Position numbers and translations under genes: made by a program
In this document: positions 1-11,116 of the stretch, piece by piece
Layout: each line of letters starts with the position of its first letter
Numbering within the stretch: the first letter of the stretch is position 1
DNA from: Amaurobius ferox
Taxonomy: Eukaryota > Arthropoda > Arachnida > Araneae > Amaurobiidae
Reading direction: 5' to 3'
Length of the DNA: 64,000 bases
Assembly: GCA_951213105.1 (NCBI GenBank)
Contig: OX578140.1
Location: 36,484,003-36,548,002 of the forward strand
The notes under the pieces: model-generated
The model's input: the letters and a program-made list of their open reading frames with translations, nothing else
Told to the model about the DNA's origin: nothing
Databases searched by the model: none

Positions 1-425
1 TAAAGTTATTATTACTGATATTTTCGGGGATTATTGATTCGGGGATTATTGATATTTGCATGTTATTATGCAATTGTTTTATTATGACAAAAATTGTTTA
101 AACTCATATATTGTACGTTGTACTAGTAATCTTCTAAAATACACGGGTATATCTTCTAATCTACGAAAATATAAGTAGTACAGGTATATTGGCGTATGTT
201 TTGATATATATTGGCATATATTGGAATCAATTACGACCTTCTGGTATAAAGAGTACGGGGATTATTGATATTTTCAATTCATTACGTCATCTCTTTTATT
301 TTAGCAAAAAATTTTGAGACTCATATTGTAATACGGGTAATCTTCTATTAACACACTGGCATATTTTCGAATCTGCGACAATATAAGTAGTACGGGGTTG
401 CATATATTGATTCAATTCCCTTTTT
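1..425 (+). repeat. Diverged ~210-bp tandem duplication
   Basis: Two diverged units follow one another. Each begins with GGGGATTATTGATAT (about 44 and 257), passes through a block ending in AATATAAGTAGTAC, and ends near a GATTCAATT-like stretch. Similarity is patchy, so this is an old duplication. No coding frame is evident. Confidence 0.5.
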
Positions 426-1034
426 TTGTAAATTTGCTTACAAAAGGGACCAGGATGTTTTATTCTTCAGATCTGCCCGTGGAGATAATTTTGCATAGTG
501 AGAACAGATATTCCTAAACTTCTCTTTAGGAATAATAAATTTAATATTTTAACAGAATTTGCACATAATTGCGAATTATAAGTTTCTTTATATTATATAC
601 TCCGTACGAAGAACGGGTATGCTGCTAGTCTAATATAAAACTGTCACGAGGCATTTATTTGGCACAATAGGGTTATTGGCGAAATGCTGTCGTATTCAGA
701 AATTCTAAAATAAATAGCACTTGCATACACAGATGAAACACATACACTAGATTCCTATCTCATTGGTATTAAGTAAGGGGCATTATTTACATATACTTTT
801 ACATATCTATTCTTTTTTCTGCAGTGTTTGCATTGACTGGGGCGTTTGTCTCAGTTTTTGATATTTTTCTAGTGATTTATTGTCACTGCGATGTTTACGT
901 GGCTGCGGCCCTGTTGCCATAAATTACGATATATTTAGTGTAATAGATTTAGTGTCTAGATAAAATTTTCAATATATTCCATTCCTATTCTTCATATCTG
1001 AAATGCATAAACTGAATGTTTTAATTCCGAATTG
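426..1034. other. Non-coding, no recognised feature
   Basis: AT-rich sequence with stops in all frames. I see no repeat, RNA gene or recognisable protein. Confidence 0.5.
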
Positions 1035-1385
1035 GATTGCTTATTCTTACCTTCTCTACCTGCCGCACAACTCCTCTGTTTCTTTGTAACAATCGCCGCC
1101 TCTTAAGGGCGACGCTGCATTCCAGTTATCACGTGCTTTTTATTGGTTCAACATCCAGAGATATTCTGCGTAATTTTCTTTTCAACCTGCGCTTATTTTG
1201 TGGGACCCAGTTAACGAGAAGTCATTTTCCGAGCAATTATTTCGCGCCCTTATTGCGAGGAAATGACTCGTTACTGTTCTGAGCAGTTCTTATTCCGCTT
1301 AATTAAGATCTTCAAAATTACTCATAGTCATATAAGCGAAGAAGTTGCCGTTCCCGGTCTTATTGGGGACTCAAAATTAATGTCT
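1035..1385 (+). repeat. Dispersed repeat R3, copy 1
   Basis: Shares CTTATTGCGAGGAAAT and a CGC(A/T)TAATTAAGATCTTC-like block with 4870-5070 and 8140-8340, in the same order and orientation. The 81-codon frame here (1037-1282) has no recognisable protein and is not kept open in the other copies, so I treat it as non-coding. A short GT run follows at about 1388-1406. Confidence 0.5.
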
Positions 1386-1449
1386 GGGTGTGTGTGTGTG
1401 TGTGTTTTTTCAGTATAGGTGTGTAGAGTCTATTTCATATAAAAGGGAA

Positions 1450-1560
1450 AGTAATCGTCTGAGTATCTCAATGTGGAGAGTGTTGCTTGGCTATCCGGAG
1501 ATCGGTGGTTCGATTCTTCGCTGACTCAAGAATTAGTTATAATGTCGTAAGATAACTCGG
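1450..1560 (+). repeat. tRNA-derived SINE remnant
   Basis: A pol III box-B-like sequence GGTTCGATTCT sits at 1508-1518, downstream of a degraded box-A region. The surrounding sequence resembles 1790-1860, sharing the GGAGATCGGT / CAGAGATCGGT block before box B. The fragment is too eroded to fold as a tRNA, so a SINE head is the likelier reading. Confidence 0.45.
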
Positions 1561-1789
1561 CAGGTTTGATGTAGCGAATATAAGATGAAATAATAGAAGT
1601 TGAAATTTTACCAAAGTCTTGCTATTTATGACAGCGGTTTCAATTTCCTGAGTATTATTCCACAGGATGCTCTTGTATTTATAAAAAAGACAGAAATGTG
1701 AAAATTCAACAGATCAGAACTCTGCTCTTTGATCTAAAGTCTGAATAGAGGAGGTAAAGTGAAGTCACATCACATCCACATATAAAAGA

Positions 1790-1865
1790 AAATATAGTCT
1801 CTGTGGCTCACCGGGTAGAGCATTCTCTGGTCAGCCAGAGATCGGTTGCTCATTTCCTCAATAAG
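1790..1865 (+). repeat. tRNA-derived SINE remnant, second copy
   Basis: TGGCTCACCGGGTAGAGC is a good box-A match. The block CTCTGGTCAGCCAGAGATCG looks like an anticodon arm, followed by a damaged box B (GGTTGCTCATT). The copy is related to the one at 1450-1560 and lacks a clear tail or target duplication. Confidence 0.5.
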
Positions 1866-2433
1866 ACAAAATGTTCTTTACTAGAACACAGTCCAAAGTT
1901 CAAAGACTCATACTAATAAAGCTTATTTACCAACATTAATCTCATATTGGATAATGAGTCAACAGTAGGGTCATACTTAAACCTTCAAGCCAGCCCCTAG
2001 CCTGTGCAGATCTCTAACCTTAGACTTCTCGAATCCTATGAGTTATATATAATCTTTTTTTTTTGTATTAAAAAAAATAATCTATATAGATAAAAAAGAA
2101 CCATAAAATATTCAAAATAATAATTATATACAGGGTGTCTCAAAAAGATTGAAACGTGCTTTAATTCTTTACCTGTTGGAGATACAGGGTGTTTCACAAA
2201 GGGCTCCCTAATTTTGAAATGAAACAACTCGGAAATTGTGATTGATAGAAGACTGAAACAAGTGATATGTTTATTAGGAAAGCCGTAAATGTCTGATATA
2301 AAAGTTTCAAAATTAGTTACAAATGCTGCTGACAGATGGCGCTGTACACTGTAGTCGCAGTACGAATCCCTATAAAAAGTGCTTTGAAGCACAGAATGAT
2401 CAATCTCTGGACGGTTCGGCTGTTGAAACGTGA

Positions 2434-3580
2434 ATGGAGGTTAGCGTACTGAAAGAAGTGATTGAAGTCATATATTCCGTGGAGCAACGTGTTTTTCTGG
2501 TACTCGAGTATCACCGGTTAAATCGCAGTCCTACAGCAACAAGGCAATGTTTTCATTCCCGATTTAAAGTTGCAAATGACCTGATGTGAAAACAATTCGC
2601 CAGCTTTTCGATAAATTTCAACGGATAAGCAGCGCGGCTGATGAGTGTAGGACATGTTGGTCTCAGACAATCTGCAGTTACACCTGAAAATGTCGTGACA
2701 GTTGCTGCAGTTATTCAGTGTAATCCGAGGAAATCCACCCGAAGAGTTACAGTTGAATCCAGATTAACGCCATCCAGTACGTACAGAATCCTGAGGCACC
2801 CTAGACATGTTTCCGTTCAACATCCAATGTCACCAAGACATGTTTCCGTTCAAGATCCAATGTCACCAAGACATAACAGTTTCAGCTGTGCGACAAAGAG
2901 AAGATTTCGCAAAAGATATGCTCGCCATAATTGATAGTGATGGATTTGATATTGGCTGCATATGGTTCACAGATGAGGCCCATTTTTACTTGGATGGTGT
3001 CGTAAACAGACAAAACTGGCATTTTTGGGTTACCAAAAACTCGTATTTGTGTCAAGCACGACCACTACATTCCCAAAAAAGTTACCGTTTGGTCTGCAGT
3101 ATCGAGCAAGTGCATCATTGGCCCTTTTTCCTTGCAAGAAAGGATTACTACTGAACGGCACATTGCGGCTTTGAAACAATTTGTCGTCACACTACAAACG
3201 TTAGAAAATCACCCAGGCACTTCGTGGTTCATGCAAGATGGGATCCTATCGCACCGCACCCCAACCGTTTTTGCCTTTCTTGAGGAATACTTGTTGAATA
3301 GTTCAAAGCAATGACTCTATTACCTATTTACTGAAAAGGCATGGATTGCCCTCCATATTCACCCGATCTTAAGCCCTGAGACTACTTCCTGTGGGGCACA
3401 TTGGAGGACATTGTTTTCCGCAACAATCCTGCAACCCTGAATAAGCTTGAAGAGTTAATATGTTAAGTATGTGCGTCCATTTCTGTTGACACACTACAGA
3501 AGGTGACTGCCAATTTCATTCGTCGTTTGCGCCATCTCTGTGCTTTCCAAGGTGCACATTTTGAATCAATTTTGATGTGA
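2434..3580 (+). pseudogene. Mariner-type DDE transposase, decayed
   Basis: Conceptual translation in shifting frames gives an N-terminal helix-turn-helix region of the DUF4817 type (start ATG 2434, YSVEQRVFLVLEYHRL at residues 14-29), then VTPENVVTVAAVIQ, and then the catalytic core. The first Asp lies in FTDEAHF (codon 2972-2974) and the second in MQDG (codon 3237-3239). The third region reads SPDLKP-stop-DYFLWG (3359-3397, with an in-frame TGA at 3377). Frames shift near 2583, 2641, 2800, 3125 and 3315. TGA codons stand at 2587 and 3377. An in-frame 33-bp duplication (2803-2868) doubles 11 residues. The protein cannot be functional. Family membership follows from the DEAHF / QDG / SPDL / DYFLWG order. 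Confidence 0.85.
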
Positions 3581-3635
3581 TTGCAACAACTGCTTTACCA
3601 AGGACAGTCTCACCACTATTTATAGCCTATTTCTC

Positions 3636-3815
3636 GGACTCCGTGCTGCGACTACAGCGTACAGCGCCATCTGCCAGCAACATTTGTAACGAATTTTGAA
3701 ACTTTTGTATCAGATTTTTACGGCTTTACGAATAAACATATCACTTGTCTTCTATCGATCACCGTTTCCGAGTTGTTTCATTTCAAAGTTAGGGAGTCCT
3801 TTGTGAAACAACCTG
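3636..3815 (-). repeat. Right TIR of the mariner element
   Basis: The reverse complement matches 2185-2375, including shared blocks CAGATGGCGCTGTAC and AAGTGATATGTTTATT. Small indels show independent decay of the two arms. Confidence 0.85.
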
Positions 3816-4264
3816 TAAGTGGGCAATGTAAATTGCAAAAATGTTGAAAGTAAGGTAGGAAATAAGACTACGGTTAATAAAATAGTCCTCCCATTAATTT
3901 CCAAAAAGTTACACTTTTTTAATTTTTGTACAACCCCCTTAGACAATTTGGTCAATCAGAAAAAAAAATTTAATGGAATAAGATCATTAAAAAAACCGCA
4001 TATCTATATCTTTAAAATTGAGAGAGTTATATTTAATTGAAAATTGAACATTGTGAATGGGGACCATATATCAAATTAGAAATGTAAATTTGTGACGTAT
4101 CACAAAAAAGATAAAACTGGATGATAATATATAGGAGACATTTTTGCGAATTTCGCGTAGACTCACGATGCAATCACGGATTCTTAAGTACTTTTCAATA
4201 ACTAAGTACTTTTTCAATAATTAAGTACTTTTTCAATAATTAAGTCATATTTTTTCCTTTATCA

Positions 4265-4533
4265 TAATTCAGATGATTTTAAAGATACAGATATGCAGTT
4301 TTTTTAATGATCTGGCTGCATTGAAAATAAAACTTTTCTGAATGACCAAGTGTGTCTAAGAGGGTCGTATAAAAATTTAAGAAATGTAACTTTTTGAAAA
4401 TTAATGGGAGGACTATTTCATTAATGTAGTCTTATTTCCTACCTTACTTTCAACATTTTTGCAATTTACATTGCCCACTTATCTCCAACAGGTAAAGAAT
4501 TAAAGCGAGTTTCAATCTTTTTGGGCCGCCCTG
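4265..4533 (-). repeat. Right TIR of the outer long-TIR element
   Basis: The reverse complement matches 2131-2184 joined to 3818-4020. It contains the uninterrupted version of the mariner insertion site: GTTGGAGATAAGTGGGCAAT on the complementary strand (about 4474-4493). Confidence 0.85.
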
Positions 4534-4869
4534 TATATGTATGTATGTGTGTGTGAGAGAGAGAGAGTGAGAAAGAAACTACCAAAATTTGGAAATTACT
4601 CGAAGTTTACAAAAACTTTATGAGTTATCGAAACTAAATCTAAATGAAAACTGTAAAAATGAAGATTTTAAAGTGCAAAATGGCGGTAATTCTGCAACAT
4701 AATAAATTGTGGGTTTGTAATAGTTGTAAATGTTTGTAATAAATTTGGGGTTGTGTAATAATTGCAAGATCAATAAAATTAGTTATCTCTTCATATGTTT
4801 TAGAAAATTGAAAAGTATTTCTTAGTTTTTCACATACCCATAGTCTTGTTACTTTATTTTAAGTCTGAA
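4534..4869. other. Non-coding, short GT/GA-rich start
   Basis: Begins with a TATG/GT/GA simple repeat (4536-4566) abutting the transposon end. The rest is unremarkable AT-rich sequence. Confidence 0.5.
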
Positions 4870-5070
4870 TTTATTGTTCTCCTATTTTATAGCCTCAGGT
4901 AATGACGAGTCCCTTCCCAAGCACTTACTTCGCTTCCTCTTATTGCGAGGAAATAGTGCGTTTCTACTCCTGCAGTGCCTTTTCCGCGCAATTAAGATCT
5001 TCCTAATCACCGTGGCCCCCACTCTGCAAATGAAGTCTGCGTCAAAACCCCGGCTCTTATTTTAGAAGTT
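4870..5070 (+). repeat. Dispersed repeat R3, copy 2
   Basis: Contains AAGCACTTACTTCGCTTCC, CTTATTGCGAGGAAAT and CGCGCAATTAAGATCTTC, in the same order as in copies at 1035-1385 and 8140-8340. Confidence 0.55.
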
Positions 5071-5201
5071 CTGTGTTTAGCTTACTTAGCACAGCGGAAT
5101 TGTTTAAAATAGTATTGAGTTCCATTTTAAAAATTATATGTGGCTTGTTGTGCTTATGGGCTGTGATTTCACAAAAATATGGGGGACTTACTCCAATCAA
5201 A

Positions 5202-5677
5202 CATTGTGTTCTTCCGTTCACAAATCAATCAATCAATACAATGAAAAATCCCTAGAATCAGAATCGTGCTTTACCCAGTAGAAACATTTGAAATCGATTA
5301 CAATAAAAGATTGGCTCCTCTAATGTTAATTTGTTCGAGGAACTTTTCAATTATATCATTGTGTTCTTTCGTTCACCAATCAATCAATCAATACGGTGAA
5401 TAACCTCTAGAAACAAATTCGTGCTTTTTCTTGAAGAAATATTTAAAATCGATTACAATAGAAGATTGGCTCCTCTAATGTTAATTTGTTCGTGGAGCTT
5501 TTCAATTATATCATTGTGTTGTTTCGTTCACTAATCAATCTATCATCAATCAATCAATATGGTGAATAACCTCTGGAAACATATTCGGTATTTTTCCAGT
5601 AGAAACATTTAAAACATATTACAATAGAATATTGGCTCCTATAATGTTAATTTTTTCGAAGAGCTTTTCAGTTATAT
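5202..5677 (+). repeat. 155-bp tandem repeat, three copies
   Basis: The marker CATTGTGTT begins units at 5202, 5357 and 5512, so the period is 155 bp. Each unit holds a (CAAT)n block, then ACATTT(A/G)AAA.CGATTACAATA, then TTGGCTCCTCTAATGTTAAT. Copies differ at perhaps one base in ten. No frame stays open across units. Confidence 0.85.
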
Positions 5678-6569
5678 CTCAATAAGAAATTGATTTATTT
5701 GAACCATTTTTGATTTCAAATATGCAGCTTCACGACCCAAACGAAATACTGCAATAAATATTTTTCTAACGATTTTATAATTAAAAGAAAATTGGAAAAG
5801 CGAGTTGAGAAGAAAAGCGGACTGTAACATATCAATATTTGTTTCATAACTAAATCTACGTGTTTTTTGAGCCATTATTAAACTTTATTTAATTTGGACA
5901 AATGTTTTAAAATATGAATGTTAGCATAATTTAAATATTCCACTGTATACTAATCCACTGAGAATTAAATGGTACAGTGTCTGTATAATGACTATGAACC
6001 ACGTGACCTCGCTGGAAGTAAGATTACTAACATTTGGAATGTCTTCCCGTAAACCATCACGTATATCCATAAAAGCAAATTGTGCCATCATGCTTTGTCA
6101 TCATGTATATTGGAGTATCTTACAATATATCTAGTGACTGTGGCTTAGATGAAAATATTCTAATAAATTGTGGTTCATTTTCCTCGAAATTACGTTCTTA
6201 GATCACACATTTTTATACATTTTGCTCCCTTCGACTATAAATCGGGTAGGGATTTTTAACTTCGTCTTTATGGGCAATTTTCTTATGTTTTGGTTATTAA
6301 ATTTAAATTGCTTACTTTTGAATTACTTTGCTTTGAATAGAAATAATCTAATTGAGATCACACTTCAGTTAACGGAGAGAAAGTGCGTACGCATTCTGTT
6401 CCATTTCCAGTGCAACATCGCCTGACTGAATAGACATTTCGGAATATGTCTTTCCTGAACAATACACGGGCACTTGGGGGTTAGCTGCTAGTCGGGACAA
6501 AAATATGTCTACATCATACTACGTCTATTTAGACTAAATGTGCTTTATACATTTGTCTCAATAATATAT
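5678..6569. other. Non-coding, no recognised feature
   Basis: AT-rich. Frames at 5672-5875 (minus) and 6168-6425 (plus) are short, compositionally biased and match no family I know. Confidence 0.4.
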
Positions 6570-7806
6570 AAACAAGAAAGATCGATCATGCTTAAAGCAT
6601 TGATTATGAAACACTTTCCAACTTCAATGCAATTTTATTTAAACATGTCTAAAATGCAATACATTCCTCGGTAATATTTTAAAACTTATCACAATACTAC
6701 ATTAATTTATTATATTTGAAAACTTAAACCTTCATCGAAAAAACCGAACTTCATTCAAATGACAGCATTGAAATATAAATTGCCTGGTTTAAATATCTCT
6801 AAAATGTAATACATTCCTCGGTAATAATTTTAGAATTATCATAATACTACGATAATTTATTATATTTGAAAACTTCATCGAAAACAACTGAAACTCATTC
6901 AAATGACGTCATAGAAAAAAATAACACGCCTGGCTCTCTCTGTAAAATCAGCATTTCATTCATAAATAATTTCCCATTCATGTCATTCATCACAATACTA
7001 TAATTATTTATTTTATTTAAAAATTAAGACCATGGAGCTACAAGTAATTAAACTCTAAGCGTAAAACTTCATCGAAAAAAATCGTCCTTCTATTTGTAAA
7101 ATCAATGAATATTTCATTCATATCAGCTACGCAGACTCTATGAACTAAATGATTTTGTGTTAAAGAAATACAGCAATTCTAATACAACTCATTCTACATA
7201 TTTTGCTGTTTACATTTTACATAGGTGAAAAATAGGCTTCGTTGTAGAAATAATCAAATTTGGATGAGCATTTAATCTCAAATATATTGTAATTGCGCTG
7301 TTTCAGTATGTAGATGCACAGAATTTAAGCAAAAATAAATTGGTTTTAGGACGGATACAACACTCAATATGAATTAAAAATAACTTTAAAAATCACGATT
7401 CTGAGACAAGATGAATGTCATATATCATTTTGAAGTGGGTCACGTGATCGTTTCATATCATGGTCACGTGATCGCTTCATATAAGAGGTGTTATTATTAT
7501 TTTAATTTTTATTTAAAAAACTACTGAATATATTTCGCTGATTTTTTTTTATATATTTTATGGAACAATTTGAATATTACCTAAAATTTTCGACGTAATT
7601 TGTAAATTTTAAATCCGCTTAAAAAATGTTTGAAAAATTAGGTCCCATAGAGCTCAATGTATTTCATTTTTTCAACCCAGGTTCAATCCAAAACTAATTG
7701 GGTGATATTATTCATTTATATTCCCATAAGTCCTACAGACCGTCTGAACAACATACTAAAATTTCATTTTGCTTAAGTCATTTTTACGGCAGTTATCGTG
7801 CTAACG

Positions 7807-7840
<34 letters not shown>

Positions 7841-7885
7841 ATGAACAAAGTCATAAACACTTTTCAACTTTGTTGTAAAGTGTTA
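6570..7885 (+). mobile_element. Repeat R1, copy a (full length)
   Basis: 1.3-kb non-coding element. The left end is AAACAAGAAAGATC and the right end AAAGTGTTA. Inside are two to three diverged ~150-bp direct repeats at the left (CATTCCTCGGTAAT at 6663 and 6813), a doubled GTCACGTGATCG block near 7439-7475, a (GACA)n run at 7806-7841, and a 29-nt hairpin at 7856-7884 with an 8-bp perfect outer stem. No transposase is present. Copies lie at 8873-10168, 11038-12367, 58034-58360 and 62760-64000. The terminal hairpin suggests a non-autonomous rolling-circle (Helitron/Helentron-like) element, but no canonical CTRR end is visible, so the class is open. Confidence 0.75.
7806..7841 (+). repeat. (GACA)n tetranucleotide run in R1a
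   Basis: Nine or so GACA units with one AACA interruption. The same run occurs at the same place in every R1 copy that reaches this end, so it is part of the element. Confidence 0.9.
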
Positions 7886-8139
7886 ATAAAATAAAAGTTA
7901 CTTGGTCGTAAATTATTTGAGTAGACAATATCTATTTTTCCTAAACGTTTAGCCCCTGCATCTATTCAAACGACAATACACTACGGTTGCAGAATACCTC
8001 TGCAATGATAAAACACTACATGGATTTAAAAGAATGCAATTTGCATCAAAATGTCAGATTTATCAGTAGATAAATAAATGTATTAATTTAATCCCCAAAT
8101 GCAACTCATTTTTTTTTTCAATTCACTTAGCTTTTATTT

Positions 8140-8340
8140 CCTTGGGATAATGTTGGGCCATTTTCCAAGCACTTATGCTGCTTCTCTTATATAAAGCTAA
8201 TGGTGCGTTGATACTTTTGTAGTTCGCTTTTCTGCGCAATTAAGGTCTCACTAATCACGCTGATGCCATTCTGTAAATGAGAAGAACTGCCATTTCCAAG
8301 TCCCAATCACTCTTAAAGATCGGGAAGTGACGATATAGTT
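8140..8340 (+). repeat. Dispersed repeat R3, copy 3
   Basis: Matches 4870-5070 through CCAAGCACTTA, a GCGCAATTAAGGTCT block and TGCCATTCTGTAAATGA. It is more diverged than copy 2. Confidence 0.5.
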
Positions 8341-8872
8341 AACAACACCCAATGCCAAATGGATCCCAAGTGAAACTGAATTTTACGAAATGCAAATTAA
8401 ACAAAATTATTTTGTTAAAATTGACTTTCAGACTTTTCTTAATTTGTTAAAATTCATTAATTTGTTAAAATTGTGAGCGATTTCATTGCATTAGAACACA
8501 ATGTCATTTACATCAAATTTGAGAAAAAAATATGCCTAAGTATATGCTGCGATTATTTTTTTTATTTATTTCTCAGAAAATTCCGTGGATTTAAGAATAT
8601 CTTACTTTTCCAACATCATATCAAATAATAGTTTTATCACAAATACTTTGTTAGTACACAGCATAAAAAAGGTTGAATAGTATATCGGCCGATTTCTAAG
8701 CCAAAAAAAAGCCTTAAGGGTAACTCAGACAGAACAACAGTACCAACGAGAGCAAGCACACGCCTGTAAAAACATAGTTGTATCACGTGATACAGGTAAA
8801 TCATGGTTGCCAACATAATTTCGAAATAAAATGAAATACCAAGGATGAGAATAAAGAACAGTAGAAGGTTTT
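8341..8872. other. Non-coding, no recognised feature
   Basis: AT-rich, with short direct repeats of TTTGTTAAAATT near 8410-8470. No gene seen. Confidence 0.4.
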
Positions 8873-10168
8873 AAACAGGAAAGATCAATCATGCGTAGAG
8901 CATTGATTATGAAACACTTTCCAACTTCAATGTAATTTTATTTTAACATCTCTAAAATGCGATACATTCCTCGGTAATATTTTTAAAATTATTAACAATA
9001 TTACATTAATTTATTATATTTGAAAACTTAACACTTCATCTAGAAAAATGAACTTCATTCGAATGACGGCACTAAAATATGAATTGCCTGGTTTAAACAT
9101 CTCTAAAATGCGATACATTCCTCGGTAATATTTTTAAAATTATCATAATACTACAATAATTTTTTATATTTGAAAACTTCATCGAAAACAAATGAACTTT
9201 ATTCAAATGACGTCATCGAAATATAAATCGCCTCTATATAAAAGCAGCATTTCATTCATTAACTTTTTTCCATTCCTTTCATTAATAGCAATACTATAAT
9301 GATTTATTTTATTTAAAAACTTAAAACCATGGAGGTACAAGTAATTTAACTCTATGCTTAAAACTTCATCGAAAAAATCGACTTCTCTGTGTAAAATCAA
9401 TTAATGTTTCATCCATATCAGCTATATTGCAGACTACATGAGCTAAATAATTTTGTGTTAAAGAAATACAGCAATACTAATACAACTCATGCTACGTATT
9501 TTGCTGTTTATATTTTACATAAGTGAAAATTAGGCTTCGTTGTAGAAATAATCAAAGTTTGATGATCATTTAAACTCAAATATATTGTAATTGCGTTGTT
9601 TCAGTTTGTAGATGCACAGAATTTAAGCAAAAATAAAGCAGTTTTAGGACGGATACAACAATAAATATGAATTAAAAAGAACTTTAAAAATCACGATTTT
9701 GACACACTATGGTTTCCATATTTTATTTTGAAGTGGGTCACGAGATCTCTTCATATAATGGTCACATGATTTCTTCATATAAATGGTGTAATTATTATTT
9801 TAATTTTTATTTTAAGAAACTACTAAATATATTTTGCTGAAATTTTTTTTATATATAGTTTATTGGATAATTTGACTATTTCCTAAAATTTTCGAAGCAA
9901 TTTCTGAATTTTAAATTCGCTTGAAAAATGTTTGAAAAATTTGGTCCCATAGGGTTCAATGTATTTCATGTTTTCAAGCCGAGTTCAATCCTAAACTAAT
10001 TGGGTGATATTCATTTATATTTCCATAGGTCTCACAAACCGTCTGAACAACATACTAAAATTCCATTTTGATAAAGTCATTTTTACGGCAGTTATCGTGC
10101 TAACGGACGGACAGACAGACAGAATGAACAAAGTCATAAACACTTTTCAACTGTGTTGTAAAGTGTTA
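8873..10168 (+). mobile_element. Repeat R1, copy b
   Basis: Near full-length copy in the same orientation as 6570-7885, with both ends, the internal direct repeats, a shorter GACA run (10107-10122) and the terminal hairpin. The CACGTG boxes are mutated here (CACGAG, CACATG). Confidence 0.75.
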
Positions 10169-10288
10169 GAAACGTCCTTTGTGAATGTATGAACAAAAAT
10201 TCCTAAAGAGTTTTGTTCAATGAGAAAGTTTTTAAATCTTTCTATTATTCTTTAACCTCTTCATTTCTTTTTCCTTTTGTTTATTTTT

Positions 10289-10480
10289 ACTTTCTCATAC
10301 TATGTAATAAAGAGAAAGTATTATTTTTTACGAACTTTTTCAAATTCGAGATTTTGATGCCAGTATATGTTTTAAGACCTTCTGAACACGTTTTGATTAT
10401 TTTTGGAGTGATGTCCATCTGCCCGACAGTCTATCTACTTGTATGTGGTCAATTTTTTGTGTAGACGATAGCGGTCCAAA
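10289..10480 (-). repeat. R2-like 3' terminal fragment
   Basis: Starts with the palindromic ACTTTCTCATAC...AGAGAAAGTA (10289-10320) that ends family R2, followed by sequence resembling the R2 3' part in reverse (AAATTCGAGATTTT, then a run of CTGAACACGTTTTG). Confidence 0.45.
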
Positions 10481-10656
10481 ATATTAATGGATTTTTACGA
10501 AATTTTATATCCGGCTTTGTAATTGAAAAATCTAGAACTAGATAGAATTTTTTTAATTAGAGCAAAAACTTCGAAAGTTATTCAAAATTTTATATGGCAG
10601 CATATAATATTTGATTAAGCATTCATAAAAAGATTTATTTATCACTCAATGATCAC

Positions 10657-10661
<5 letters not shown>

Positions 10662-10701
<40 letters not shown>
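10662..10701. repeat. (TA)20 microsatellite
   Basis: Uninterrupted TA dinucleotides for 40 bp. Confidence 0.95.
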
Positions 10702-10704
<3 letters not shown>

Positions 10705-11037
10705 AATTCTTAATTTTCTTCCTCACTGGAAATGGTCCCTTTTTAGACTATTTATTTTTTTTTTTTAATCAAATCCACCTCAGCCTGTCCTCGTAATTCG
10801 TACGAGGATTTTGATCACTATATTTCTAATTGTACTTTTATTAAAAATTTCACCTCCTTTAAACTTCAAATTGTAATAAACCAAATTGGTTGAAGTCCGT
10901 CTGTTCCAACGCAGTTTCTATAAATTAAATACAAAATTGTATTATTGCCGCCTAATCTATTTCTGATAAAGTTTCTTAAGTTTATTCAGCGTTCTGCTTT
11001 CAATTTTCTATGATCAATATGGTCAATTTCTTATTTT

Positions 11038-11082
11038 TAACACTTTATAACAAAGTTGAAAAGTGCTTATGACTTTGTTCAT

Positions 11083-11116
<34 letters not shown>

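Larger units (their letters stand above)
2185..3815 (+). mobile_element. Mariner-like transposon with ~190-bp TIRs
   Basis: The 1631-bp element starts CAGGGTGTTTCACAAAGG and ends in the inverse, with TA on both sides (2183-2184 and 3816-3817). The inverted repeats extend about 190 bp inward (2185-2375 and 3636-3815) with roughly one mismatch per ten bases. It carries a decayed transposase at 2434-3580. Such long TIRs together with this transposase type are known from arthropod mariner-related elements. Confidence 0.9.
2131..4533. mobile_element. Non-autonomous long-TIR Tc1/mariner-like element, interrupted
   Basis: The ends read TA-CAGGGTGTCTCAAAAAG at 2129 and its inverse ending at 4533 followed by TA, giving a TA target duplication. 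The inverted arms are about 260 bp long: left arm 2131-2184 plus 3818-4020, right arm about 4265-4533. The left arm is split by the mariner element at 2185-3815. Without that insertion the element would be about 770 bp and has no transposase. The unpaired centre holds three 19-bp direct repeats (TAAGTACTTTTTCAATAAT, 4193-4250). Confidence 0.85.
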
